Source: Nocardia sp. CNY236 (GTDB lineage: Bacteria > Actinomycetota > Actinomycetes > Mycobacteriales > Mycobacteriaceae). From it: a stretch of 64,000 nt of DNA. The notes under the pieces are model-generated. The model was given only the letters and a program-made list of their open reading frames with translations, searched no databases and had not been told where the DNA came from. Location: the NCBI RefSeq assembly GCF_000482385.1, contig NZ_AXVD01000021.1, forward strand, positions 1 through 64,000, read 5' to 3'. Shown one piece after another: positions 40,364 through 48,779 of the stretch (positions are counted from its first letter, which is position 1; each line of letters opens with the position of its first letter). The position numbers and the translations under genes were made by a program.

Positions 40364-41032
40364 ATGCGGATCGTCATCGCCGGCGGACACGGAAAGATTG
40401 CACTGCTACTCGCGCCATTGCTCACCGCGCGCGGGCACGAGGTCGCCGCACTCGTCCGCAATCCCGATCACGCCGCGGACGTGCGCCGTGCAGGTGCCGT
40501 GCCGCTGGTGTGCGACCTGACCGAAGTCGGCGGCAACGAGCTGTTGGATGCCGTGAAGGGCTGCGAAGCAGCCGTGTTCGCCGCCGGGGCCGGGCCGGGC
40601 AGTACCGCCGAACGCAAATACACCGTGGATCTCGGCGGCTGCGTCCGGCTTGCCGAAGCCGCCGAGGAAACCGGAATGCGCCGCTTTCTGCAAATCTCCA
40701 CAGTAGGCGCGGGCCATCCGCCCAGGCCAAGATCGGGCGAGGTGTGGGCGGCCTACATCGACGCCAAGACCCGAGCCGAAAACGATCTACGAGAGCGTGC
40801 ACTGGACTGGACGATTGTGCGGCCGGGGCCGCTGATCGACTCCCCAGCGACTGGACTGGTCACGCTCACTCGGTCACCGATCGGTCGCCGGGAGGTCACT
40901 CGCGCGGACGTCGCAGCGGTCTTGGCCGCAATCCTGCCCGCCAGACACACCTTCGGTACGACACTCGAATTGGCGTCGGGAAACACTCCGATCGACCAAG
41001 CCGTCGTGCAGCTGGCCGACCAAGCGCAGTGA
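40364..41032 (+). CDS. Atypical short-chain dehydrogenase, NAD(P)H-binding (YwnB/BlrB-like)
   Basis: 222 residues. RIVIAGGHGKIALLLAPLLT is the modified Rossmann glycine motif of atypical SDRs; LVRNPDHAADVRRAG, CDLTEVG, AAVFAAGAGPGST, FLQISTVGAG, YIDAKTRAENDL (Tyr-xxx-Lys replaced by Tyr-IDA-Lys) and WTIVRPGPL follow. Such proteins bind NADPH and are often flavin or quinone reductases or redox sensors. RBS GAGAGGAA 7 bp before ATG 40364. Probably co-transcribed with the lipoprotein. Confidence 0.88.
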   Translation: MRIVIAGGHGKIALLLAPLLTARGHEVAALVRNPDHAADVRRAGAVPLVCDLTEVGGNELLDAVKGCEAAVFAAGAGPGSTAERKYTVDLGGCVRLAEAAEETGMRRFLQISTVGAGHPPRPRSGEVWAAYIDAKTRAENDLRERALDWTIVRPGPLIDSPATGLVTLTRSPIGRREVTRADVAAVLAAILPARHTFGTTLELASGNTPIDQAVVQLADQAQ

Positions 41033-41160
41033 ACCTCTGGTCGTTCTAGGCCACAACGCGTTTCGTTCGCAGTGGCGGTCCACACCCCTCGACCAGTACG
41101 GTCGCGGCGTCAGTAGCGACCAGCTCGATTCCAACTGCCACCGCGACCACCCGATCGGCA

Positions 41161-42048
41161 TCAGCACCCCGCGGCGTACTTCTCCATGATCTCGATCGAA
41201 ACGTCCGGGCGCTCCGCTTGCACACACAACCGATCCATAACCGACAGGTACAACGCCAAGTCTTGCCGCCGATCGAGATACAGCGCACTGGTCAGCTGTT
41301 CCAGATAGACGATGTCGGGCAGTTCCCGCTCGCTGAAGCGCAGAATGCTGAAGGAACTCCCCGCCGCGGCATGACCGCCCGCCGCGTATGGCAACACCTG
41401 GATCGTCACGTTCGGCAATTTGGCGAGCGACACCAAGTGCAGTATCTGCTCGCGGTGCACCTGCGCACCACCGACCGGGCGATGAAGAACGGCTTCGTCG
41501 ATCACCGCCCAGATCACCGGCGGGTCCGATCGAAACAGGATCTCCTGCCTACGCTGACGCACCGCCACACGGCGTTCCGTGTCGGCGTCCTCGTAGCCGA
41601 GCGCTACTACCGCCCGGGCATACTCGGGCGTCTGCAGCAGTCCTGGAACAAGGTGGGCTTCGTAGGTACGGATCTTGCCCGCCGCCTGTTCCAGACCGAG
41701 GTAGGTACCGAACCACTGCGGCAGCAGATCGTTGTAGCGATACCACCACCCGGGTTCGTTGGCCTTCCTGGCCAGCTCGAGGAACGATTCACGCTCCTCG
41801 GGGTCGTGAACCCCGTAGAGAGTGAGAAGATCGCGAATGTCGCGTTCCTTGAATCCGGTACGGCCCAACTCCAAACGACTGATCTTGGCATGCGAGCCTC
41901 GGATTGCATCACCCGCCGCTTCGCGGGTAATGCCCTTCTCTTCTCGAAGCCTCCGCAACTGACCGCCCAGGGCGATGCGTAGCACGGTTGGACCACGTTC
42001 CGCGACAAGAGATTGCAGGTGACCATCATCATCGGGTTCAGCGATCAT
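41161..42048 (-). CDS. XRE-type HTH regulator with DUF5753 domain, paired with DUF397
   Basis: 295 residues from ATG 42048 (GGAG 9-12 bp upstream); the open frame reaches 42114. HTH QLRRLREEKGITREAAGDAI RGSHAKISRLELGRTGF; DUF5753 landmarks WFGTYLGLEQAAGKIRTYEA, LVPGLLQTPEYARAVVALGY, VIWAVIDEAVLHRPVGGAQV, HLVSLAKLPNVTIQVLPYAA and FSERELPDIVYLEQLTSALY. It lies downstream of the DUF397 gene (stop 42139) on the same strand, the typical WhiJ-like pair in reverse order, with a DUF574 methyltransferase divergent from the pair. Confidence 0.91.
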   Translation of the reverse strand: MIAEPDDDGHLQSLVAERGPTVLRIALGGQLRRLREEKGITREAAGDAIRGSHAKISRLELGRTGFKERDIRDLLTLYGVHDPEERESFLELARKANEPGWWYRYNDLLPQWFGTYLGLEQAAGKIRTYEAHLVPGLLQTPEYARAVVALGYEDADTERRVAVRQRRQEILFRSDPPVIWAVIDEAVLHRPVGGAQVHREQILHLVSLAKLPNVTIQVLPYAAGGHAAAGSSFSILRFSERELPDIVYLEQLTSALYLDRRQDLALYLSVMDRLCVQAERPDVSIEIMEKYAAGC

Positions 42049-42138
42049 CGAGTTCGTCTCCGATACTCCGGGGGTTGCCCACAGTGTGTCACAACCATTT
42101 ATCACAAGACACACCGCGCCGACCGCTCATGCTACCGC

Positions 42139-42360
42139 TCAACTCGTCAAATAGTCGAACTCTCCAGCCTTTGCTCCACGCACGAAGGCATCGATCTCCG
42201 GCCGAGTGTAGAACAGGGTCCCACCTTCCGGATCACGCGAATTACGCACTGCCACCTGGTCATTCGTCGCTTCGGCCACTTCGACGCAGTTGCCGCTCGG
42301 ATTGCTGAACGAACTCTTGCGCCACGTTCCGACGATCTTGTTGGCGGATGTGTCCGACAT
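42139..42360 (-). CDS. DUF397-domain small protein
   Basis: 73 residues. WRKSSFSNPSGNCVEVAEAT NDQVAVRNSRDPEGGTLFYT RPEIDAFVRGAKAGEFDYL is a complete, canonical DUF397. ATG 42360 has AAGGAG 7 bp upstream. The HTH gene begins 90 bp downstream in the same direction, so the two probably form a transcript. DUF397 proteins are thought to modulate their HTH partner; whether by direct binding is not visible here. Confidence 0.93.
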   Translation of the reverse strand: MSDTSANKIVGTWRKSSFSNPSGNCVEVAEATNDQVAVRNSRDPEGGTLFYTRPEIDAFVRGAKAGEFDYLTS

Positions 42361-42401
42361 CTTCCGACTCCTTGTTTGCCATGGTTCGGCGAATCATCTT
42401 G

Positions 42402-42435
42402 TGCATATGCACGTTCAAACGTTCTTGCATTTGCA
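42402..42435. promoter_or_regulatory. Two TGCATNTGCA motifs between divergent DUF397 and methyltransferase genes
   Basis: TGCATATGCA at 42402-42411 (inside the 12-bp perfect palindrome GTGCATATGCAC) and TGCATTTGCA at 42426-42435, 24 bp apart centre to centre. They lie 42-75 bp upstream of the DUF397 start. A third copy is at 43593. Likely binding sites for the DUF5753-HTH protein or another dimeric regulator. Confidence 0.5.
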
Positions 42436-42696
42436 CCAACACGTGACGATAGCACGTCGTTCGCCCTCTCCGCGGGGTCGTTGCGAGGAAACAATGCGCC
42501 AGCAACGGTCTACCGGGACACGACGAGCAGGGAAACAGCACCTGGTCAGCTCACTGATCGGCACCACTCGCGGAACGTCAATCTTGTACTGTCACAGGGG
42601 AACTATCGAATACACAAGGCATTCGCGGCCCTCGCAGCGCCCATCGGACGCCACCACCGCGGAGAAGTTTCGCCAAGGAGTTCAAGGAGTCCACCC

Positions 42697-43494
42697 ATGC
42701 CCGATGACAACAGCCCGCTCATCCGAACGGATATTCCACACTCGGCACGCATCTGGAACTACTGGATGGGCGGCAAGGATTACTACGAGGTCGATCGCCT
42801 TGCCGGCGATGCCGCCATCGAAATCGACCCCGACATCACCACCATGGCAGTCCAATCGCGCCAGTTTCTCATTCGCGCCGTACGCCACCTCGCCGGCGAG
42901 CAGGGTATTCGCCAATTCCTGGATATCGGGACGGGCCTGCCCACCATGCAGAACACCCACGAGGTCGCCCAGACCGTCGCGCCGGAGTGCAAGATCGTCT
43001 ACGTCGACAACGACCCGCTGGTCCTCACGCACGCACAGGCACTGCTCACCAGCACGACGCCGAACGGGACCACCACCTACATCGACGCCGACTACCACGA
43101 TCCCGAGCAAATCATCGAGGACGCTCGCAAGATCCTGAACTTCGATGAACCGATCGGCGTGATGTTCATGGGAGTGCTGGGACACGCCAAGACCTATGAC
43201 GACCTGTTGCGGATCGTACGAACGGTGATGGACTCGGTCCCGTCGGGCAGCTTCCTGGTGATGTGGGACAGCACCGACGACAACCCGGCGCACGTCGCAA
43301 TGTGTGAGAACTACACCGGGACCGGCGGCACGCCGTACCTGCCTCGCCCCCAAGCACAGATCGAAGCCGTTTTCGACGGCCTGGAAATGGTAGAGCCGGG
43401 GTTCGTCTCCATCACGCAGTGGCGGCCGGCCCATGCCGAAGTCGGTGAGGTCCGACCGATCAACGCTTACGGCGCAGTCGCGCGCAAATCATGA
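42697..43494 (+). CDS. DUF574-type SAM-dependent methyltransferase (Methyltransf_19), third copy
   Basis: 265 residues. PHSARIWNYWMGGKDYYEVD is the diagnostic N-terminal block; FLIRAVRHLAGEQGIRQFLD and IGTGLPTMQNTHEVAQTVAP form motif I, CKIVYVDNDPLVLTHAQALL motif II, FDEPIGVMFMGVLGHAKTYD the later strand, and GFVSITQWRPAHAEVGEVRP INAYGAVARK the C-terminus. ATG 42697 has AAGGAG 7 bp upstream. Divergent from the DUF397-HTH pair; a strong terminator follows the stop. The most canonical of the three copies in the window. Confidence 0.93.
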   Translation: MPDDNSPLIRTDIPHSARIWNYWMGGKDYYEVDRLAGDAAIEIDPDITTMAVQSRQFLIRAVRHLAGEQGIRQFLDIGTGLPTMQNTHEVAQTVAPECKIVYVDNDPLVLTHAQALLTSTTPNGTTTYIDADYHDPEQIIEDARKILNFDEPIGVMFMGVLGHAKTYDDLLRIVRTVMDSVPSGSFLVMWDSTDDNPAHVAMCENYTGTGGTPYLPRPQAQIEAVFDGLEMVEPGFVSITQWRPAHAEVGEVRPINAYGAVARKS

Positions 43495-43506
43495 CGTCCT
43501 GAGACC

Positions 43507-43571
43507 GAAAGGGAAGCAGCACAACGCTGGTCGCCCGAGTCGGCAACGACGCCTCGGGCGACTCCCCTTTC
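43507..43571 (+). terminator. Strong hairpin terminator after the methyltransferase
   Basis: Inner stem GTCGCCCGAG (43530-43539) pairs with CTCGGGCGAC (43553-43562), 10 bp, 13-nt loop. An outer stem GAAAGGG (43507-43513) pairs with CCCTTTC (43565-43571). It starts 12 bp after the stop. The tail lacks a long T run, as is common in high-GC actinobacteria. Confidence 0.7.
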
Positions 43572-43592
43572 AGGTGATCGCGCAAATGCACT

Positions 43593-43602
43593 TGCATCTG
43601 CA
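43593..43602. promoter_or_regulatory. Third TGCATNTGCA motif
   Basis: TGCATCTGCA within the palindrome CTTGCA-tc-TGCAAG (43591-43604), between the terminator and the next small gene. Same core as the pair at 42402-42435. Confidence 0.4.
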
Positions 43603-43715
43603 AGCGACACGCGCATAGACTTGCCCTCGAAATCGGGAGGTACGCAAGGCGTTCGAGCCAGCACCACGATCGCGCCAGCGTCTCCGCGACACGCTAGATA
43701 TTGAGGGGCAGTCGA

Positions 43716-43940
43716 ATGATCCATCCATTCCGAACTCCCCACCGGGTTGCCGTCGTCGGTGGCATCGGTGCGGGGTACCCCTCATCCGACTTTTCCAGGT
43801 CGGATTGTGGTGTAGAACCCCATGGCCTCACCTACAGACAGGCCCGCGACATTCTGTGCGCTCATGAAGTACACGGCCCCCAATGCAGGCAGTGGCTGGC
43901 CGCGGCTGCCTATCTTTCGGCCGGACTGGACGACGAATAG
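43716..43940 (+). CDS. Small hypothetical protein
   Basis: 74 residues from ATG 43716, with a GAGGGG 8-13 bp upstream. The C-terminal half, HGLTYRQARDILCAHEVHGP QCRQWLAAAAYLSAGLDDE, looks like a small folded actinobacterial protein: a helix, His/Cys-containing loop, then an Ala-rich helix. I do not recognise a family. It sits between the methyltransferase terminator and the PucR-type regulator, with a TGCATNTGCA motif about 115 bp upstream. Confidence 0.5.
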   Translation: MIHPFRTPHRVAVVGGIGAGYPSSDFSRSDCGVEPHGLTYRQARDILCAHEVHGPQCRQWLAAAAYLSAGLDDE

Positions 43941-44176
43941 GTCCAACCCATGCCATGGCTGCCGACCGGAGTCGGCCGATTCATGCCCGTGTGCTGGAGT
44001 GCGTCGGCCGCCCTCCACGGCGGCGACTCAGGTCACGGACGATTCGGCACACACCGCGGCGCGCCCGTCGTGGATCTTTTCGATCCCACCTCCCGCGGCC
44101 ATCTGTTCCGTATAGTCTTCCGATCGACTCGGGCGCCACTCTCGCACGCCTGATGTGGCATTGGAGCGAATTCGTC

Positions 44177-45421
44177 ATGACCCACTCCGCCCCGGATCAG
44201 TCTGCCGGCGCGCCCGGCTCGATGCTGAAAATCTGCGGCCAGCCTGCTTCGGCCCTGCTACAGAGCTCCGAACGCATCGCCGAACGAATGGAGCGTCATT
44301 TCGAGAACGCCTGGCCGCCCGGGAACCGATTTCGCTCGGACATCCCCAGCCTCACCCGGACCTTTCTCGACCTCGCCGCCCAGACGTTCGACCGACGCGG
44401 TATTCCAGGTGGCGATCAATTCGGCGTGGTACGCGCCGCGGCAACCCGATGGGCACGCGAGCACATTCCACTGACCACCATCCTGCGCACCTATCACGAG
44501 GGCTTGCGCGTAGCCTTCGAGCTGATCACCGCGCCAGCCGATGCACTCGACCTCGATGACGTGCTGTGCGCTGCCGATCTCGTTCTCCAATTGCTGGAAG
44601 CGATCACAGCGGCAGTGACGGACGCCTATGTCGACGAACAACATCTGATAACCAAGGAGCATCAGACTGCGACCCACACTCTTGCCTCGGCTCTGCTGAG
44701 CGGTCGGGGCAGCTCGGCCCTGGCGCGGCAGACGGGCATTCCGATCGCGACGTCCTATCAAGTGGTCGCACTATCGATTCCAGAGCACCCGGACGAACGC
44801 GGCCCGTACGTCGACGGAATCATCGTTGCCCGACGAAAGCTGCATCGGTTGCAGGCGGAACTGGCGACCACATTCGCCTCCCGGGCACTCGCTTTGCTCA
44901 GCGTCAAGGGCGGCACACTCCTCATTCCCCTCGGAGATGAGGAAACCTCTCTCAACGACGCCACCCTCGAGTTACTGGCCGACGCCGCTGCGGTACCGCT
45001 CACCGCGACAGTGGTACCCAGCGAGACCGATCGGATACCCGAGTCGGCCGATCAAGCCCACGAATTGCTCAACTTGGTTCGCGCCGGCGCCCGTCCACCC
45101 GGCCTCTATCGCATGTGGGATCTCGCCGTCGAGTATCAGCTCACCCGTAGTGGTCCGGCTACCCAGCGAATCGCCACCATTCTCGATCCACTGGACTCCC
45201 ATCCCGAACTCTTCGACACCATGCGGGCCTACCTCCGCAACGATATGAACCGGCAGCTCACCGCACGGCAGCTCTACGTCCACCCGAACACCGTCGACTA
45301 TCGGTTGCGGCGCATCTCCCAGCTGGCCTCGATCGACCTGACGACCTCGGCCGGCATCTCGCAAGCCGCGGTCGCCCTGCTCGCACGTGACCTCGACCGC
45401 AGTGTCGCCCGCCTGCTGTGA
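44177..45421 (+). CDS. PucR/CdaR-type transcriptional regulator
   Basis: 414 residues. The N-terminal about 160 residues (SERIAERMERHFENAWPPGN ... TRWAREHIPLTTILRTYHEG) form the helical sensor seen in many actinobacterial PucR-like regulators. A GGDEF-like middle (about 180-290) contains LLSVKGGTLLIPLGDEE. The C-terminal HTH_30 domain reads LFDTMRAYLRNDMNRQLTAR QLYVHPNTVDYRLRRISQL. The open frame begins earlier (43883), but ATG 44177 gives the right domain start and GGAG lies 11-14 bp upstream. It is co-directional with, and may control, the sulfur/PLP operon that starts at 46137. Confidence 0.88.
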   Translation: MTHSAPDQSAGAPGSMLKICGQPASALLQSSERIAERMERHFENAWPPGNRFRSDIPSLTRTFLDLAAQTFDRRGIPGGDQFGVVRAAATRWAREHIPLTTILRTYHEGLRVAFELITAPADALDLDDVLCAADLVLQLLEAITAAVTDAYVDEQHLITKEHQTATHTLASALLSGRGSSALARQTGIPIATSYQVVALSIPEHPDERGPYVDGIIVARRKLHRLQAELATTFASRALALLSVKGGTLLIPLGDEETSLNDATLELLADAAAVPLTATVVPSETDRIPESADQAHELLNLVRAGARPPGLYRMWDLAVEYQLTRSGPATQRIATILDPLDSHPELFDTMRAYLRNDMNRQLTARQLYVHPNTVDYRLRRISQLASIDLTTSAGISQAAVALLARDLDRSVARLL

Positions 45422-45525
45422 GGTTTCCCCACCGTGACGTAATCGTAGCCTGTAATGGATTTGTGCTGGTCACCAGACCGCGAACTTGCGATCCTGGTAG
45501 TGCAGCGACGTCTGGACGGTGAAAC

Positions 45526-45960
45526 ATGCGAATTTCGGAGATTTTGCGCAGAAAAGGCAGCGACGTCGTCACGGTGGCGCCCGGTGCGACTGTACGCACG
45601 CTACTCGCCGCGCTGGCCGTGCGAAACATCGGCGCTGTGGTCGTCTCACCCGACGGCAACGCGATCTCGGGTATCGTCTCCGAGCGCGACGTGGTGCGCT
45701 GGCTTCATATCCGCGGGGCGGACCTACTGGATACACCCGTCTCGGAGATCATGACCTCCGACGTGCGCACCTGCACCCTCGATGACCGGATCGACGGCTT
45801 GCGCCGCACGATGACCGAGCATCGCGTACGGCATCTGCCGGTGGTATACGAAGGCAGACTGGTCGGTATCGTCAGCATCGGCGACGTGGTGAAGAGCGCG
45901 ATCTCCGAACTCACCACCGAACGCCAACACCTCGTGGAGTACCTGCAAGGCCAGTATTGA
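45526..45960 (+). CDS. Two-CBS-domain protein
   Basis: 144 residues, essentially one Bateman module. CBS1 (about 12-68) runs TVRTLLAALAVRNIGAVVVS ... GIVSERDVVRWL; CBS2 (about 80-135) runs TLDDRIDGLRRTMTEHRVRH LPVVYEGRLVGIVSIGDVVK. Such stand-alone proteins bind adenosyl ligands (AMP, ATP, SAM) and regulate partners. It lies 176 bp upstream of the desulfurase gene and could be the first gene of that transcript. Partner not identifiable. Confidence 0.93.
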   Translation: MRISEILRRKGSDVVTVAPGATVRTLLAALAVRNIGAVVVSPDGNAISGIVSERDVVRWLHIRGADLLDTPVSEIMTSDVRTCTLDDRIDGLRRTMTEHRVRHLPVVYEGRLVGIVSIGDVVKSAISELTTERQHLVEYLQGQY

Positions 45961-46136
45961 GATCGCGGGGCCGACTTTCGATCATCGGCGCCGTCGAAAC
46001 AGTGGGAGGTTCTGCGCGAACGAGCGGCACGGTGTCGGAGCTGGTTCCGAAAGGCGTTGTCCACGAAAAACTCCCGAGCCCGGCGCATCACGACGTATCG
46101 TGGTGGCATCCGAGCGGCTGACGAAGGGAGCGCACG

Positions 46137-47405
46137 GTGCGGTCCCCTGCCTCGAGTCCACTGGGTAGCCCGGCGGCTGAGGCCGTGCCAGCAACCGATG
46201 TGCGCGCACTGTTCCCCGCTCTCGCAGACACCGCTCAGGTATATCTCGACAGTGCCGCGACCACACAGAAACCCCTACCGGTCATCGAGACCATCCACCG
46301 CTACCACAACAGCGGTACAGCCAATCCTGGACGCGGCACCTACCCGTGGGCCACCGGCCTCGCGACCCGCATCGCTCGCATCCGGGAGCACACCAGTAGC
46401 TTCATCGGCGCGGAGTATCCCGACGAGGTGGTCTTCACCGGTGGGGCGACCGCCGCGCTCAACGCGGTCACACTGTCCTGGGGACTGACCACACTCGGCG
46501 ACGGCGACGAAATCCTCTACAGCCCCACCGATCATGCTTCCAACGTCTATCCCTGGTTGCATCTGCGTGGACTTCTGGCCGGATTCGGGCGCCGCATCGG
46601 ATTGATTCCCTACCGGACCAGCGAAACCGGGGAGGCGGATACCGAGGACATTCTGACGAAGATCACGCCGAGAACGCGCCTGATCACGGCCAGTCATCTG
46701 CATCATGTCTTCGGCGGTCTCAGCACGTTGGAAGAACTGCGTGGACACATCGACCCGGCCATCCTTTTGTGCTTCGACTGCTCGCAGAGCGGCGGGCACC
46801 TCCCGATCGACGTGACCACGCTCGAGGCGGATTTCGCGATCTTTGCCGCACACAAGATGTTCGGCGCACCCGGAACCGGCATCCTCTATTGTCGCCGACG
46901 CGTGCACGATCGCCTGGTGCCGTTCCTACCCGGCGGCAATTCCGGGACGCGGCCGCACGCGCGAGGGCTGCTCGCCGGCACGATGCCCGAACTGTTGGAA
47001 GGCGGCACGCCCAACATCCCCGGGATTCTCGCACTCGGCAGCGCCCTGGAGGTGCTCGAGTCGCTGGATGTGGACGGCATCGCGGTACACAATCGGGTCC
47101 TCACAGTGCGCTTGATCGACGGCCTGCGGTCGGTGCCGGGTGTCGAATTCCTGCCCGGGCCCGCGTATGCGACCTGCGCGGTCGGCTACGGCATCGTATC
47201 GTTCACGATGGACGGAATCACCGCGACCGACCTCGGCTTCGTATTGAGCGAATTGGGTTTCCTGGTGCGCACCGGCGCGCACTGCACTCCCGGCACGGCC
47301 CACGAACCGGATTCTGTGCGGGTCAGTACACACATCTACAACACCCTCGACGAAGTGGATCGTTTCATCGCATGCGTGCGCTCGGTCGCCGAGGAAGTGG
47401 GGTGA
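46137..47405 (+). CDS. SufS-like class V aminotransferase / cysteine desulfurase
   Basis: 422 residues. YLDSAATTQKPLPVIETIHR and NPGRGTYPWATGLATRI open as in SufS/CsdA. TGGATAALNAV binds PLP; AIFAAHKMFGAPGTGILYCR carries the Schiff-base Lys240; RTGAHCTPG gives Cys383 in the position of the persulfide-bearing Cys. It should take sulfur from cysteine (or selenium from selenocysteine) as an enzyme persulfide. No SufBCDU genes are near, so it feeds something other than bulk Fe-S assembly. GTG 46137 with AAGGGAG upstream. Its stop lies 6 bp before the next gene, so the two are in one transcript. Confidence 0.85.
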   Translation: MRSPASSPLGSPAAEAVPATDVRALFPALADTAQVYLDSAATTQKPLPVIETIHRYHNSGTANPGRGTYPWATGLATRIARIREHTSSFIGAEYPDEVVFTGGATAALNAVTLSWGLTTLGDGDEILYSPTDHASNVYPWLHLRGLLAGFGRRIGLIPYRTSETGEADTEDILTKITPRTRLITASHLHHVFGGLSTLEELRGHIDPAILLCFDCSQSGGHLPIDVTTLEADFAIFAAHKMFGAPGTGILYCRRRVHDRLVPFLPGGNSGTRPHARGLLAGTMPELLEGGTPNIPGILALGSALEVLESLDVDGIAVHNRVLTVRLIDGLRSVPGVEFLPGPAYATCAVGYGIVSFTMDGITATDLGFVLSELGFLVRTGAHCTPGTAHEPDSVRVSTHIYNTLDEVDRFIACVRSVAEEVG

Positions 47406-47411
47406 GCGAGC

Positions 47412-48779
47412 ATGCGACACCCAGCGACTCTGCATATCGCGCGTCCAACGGCACACGAAGTGGCACAGCGGAAAGGTCGGGCGGTGAGCATCGACGACAC
47501 CGAGCACTACACCATCGATGACCACGACACTGCCTATTACGACCGGCGGGTCGCATCCCAGGTGTTGGCGCACCTGGCGCAGCCCGGATCGTTCACCAGA
47601 CCCATACCCATTGCACCGACACGCCGCATCGAATTCACCTGCACCGCTGTTCTTCTCGAGCCCGGCAGTCATCTCACCTGTTCACAACGGTTGTATCTGG
47701 AGCGCTTCATGCGACCGTGCCGTGCGGACCAGGTGACCAGCGCGACGCATCGGCTCACCTGGACCGATAGCGACGGTATCCGCAATACCGGCTATTGTCG
47801 TGCCGACGGTCTGGGGCCGGTCGTGCCGATCGCGGCACGAGAAACCGTTCTTGCCCTATGGCACGCATTGGATGCGGATCCGGCTTTCGCCGAGCGTGTC
47901 TCGGCACTGTCGCCTGCAGCGCGCGCAGCGCTGACAGGGACGACCACCGATCATGAGCCACGAGACATCTTCCGGGTCGGGATCGAAGCCGCCGGACGTA
48001 CCCTTGTCCAGCATGCCCTGGTGGCTGCGCAGACCCCCTATCGCAGTGCTGCCGGATTCGCCCGGGGTATGCATGCTTCCGGTGTGTTCGCCGCCGTGGC
48101 GACCCGCTGGTTCTGGGAGCTGCAGGCCTCGACCTACCGGCGGGGCATGATTCCGGTACGCCTCGTCCCCCAGCTCGATGGCACGGTGAGGTATTCGGCG
48201 GAGACTGTGCAGACGCTGCGGGCGATGAAAGACGCGACGATTGCCGACGCCGCGGCTGTGATGCACCGCGCCACCGAGACCGAGGGACTCACCCGCACTC
48301 AGGCCATCGCCAAGTACCACGAGGATCTCGATCTGATCTCCCGGCAGTACGCTTTGCTGCCCACGGGCACTCGACCTGCGTGCCTGGCAGCCATGGCACA
48401 CCGGATCGACAACCGGCATTTCAGTATTCTCCCGGTGCTGGTCGATCGGTTCGTCACGACCTTCGTCGAGCTCGTCGATCGCTGTGTGCTCGTCGAGGTC
48501 GACAGGGACCTCGACGAGACCAGCGGCGACGACCAGGTGTTCTATGTACCGGACATGACATGCAAACATTGCGTTCGTACCATCGGCGGGGTGCTGGAGT
48601 CGATGGGCATTCGTGTGGTCGACATCGATCTGGACAGCAAGCGAGTCGTTGCCGAATTCCGCAGCCCGCGCAACCGGGCCCGGGCATTCGATGCTATCCG
48701 GGACGGCGGCTACAACCCGGTCACCGAGCAGGCCGCTACCGGGACACGGCTCGACACACCACCGGAATCCGCGATATGA
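47412..48779 (+). CDS. Unrecognised about 380-residue domain fused to a C-terminal HMA (heavy-metal-associated) domain
   Basis: 455 residues (if ATG 47412; GTG 47484, with a ribosome-binding-like GGAAAGG, would drop 24 residues). The last about 70 residues form a metallochaperone-like HMA domain: VFYVPDMTCKHCVRTIGGVL ESMGIRVVDIDLDSKRVVAE F, with Cys384 and Cys387. The preceding about 370 residues contain several Cys (FTCTAVLL, LTCSQRL, MRPCRADQ, GYCRADG) and a mostly helical middle (FARGMHASGVFAAVATRWFW). I do not recognise the family. It overlaps the next gene by four bases (ATGA). Translational coupling suggests that it acts with the PLP enzymes, perhaps in metal-dependent sulfur transfer; that is inference. 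Confidence 0.7.
   Translation: MRHPATLHIARPTAHEVAQRKGRAVSIDDTEHYTIDDHDTAYYDRRVASQVLAHLAQPGSFTRPIPIAPTRRIEFTCTAVLLEPGSHLTCSQRLYLERFMRPCRADQVTSATHRLTWTDSDGIRNTGYCRADGLGPVVPIAARETVLALWHALDADPAFAERVSALSPAARAALTGTTTDHEPRDIFRVGIEAAGRTLVQHALVAAQTPYRSAAGFARGMHASGVFAAVATRWFWELQASTYRRGMIPVRLVPQLDGTVRYSAETVQTLRAMKDATIADAAAVMHRATETEGLTRTQAIAKYHEDLDLISRQYALLPTGTRPACLAAMAHRIDNRHFSILPVLVDRFVTTFVELVDRCVLVEVDRDLDETSGDDQVFYVPDMTCKHCVRTIGGVLESMGIRVVDIDLDSKRVVAEFRSPRNRARAFDAIRDGGYNPVTEQAATGTRLDTPPESAI

Noticed and set aside
42260..42541. Minus-strand frame of 93 codons upstream of the DUF397 gene
   Set aside because: It overlaps the DUF397 gene in another frame and covers the TGCATNTGCA regulatory motifs; no ribosome-binding site or domain.
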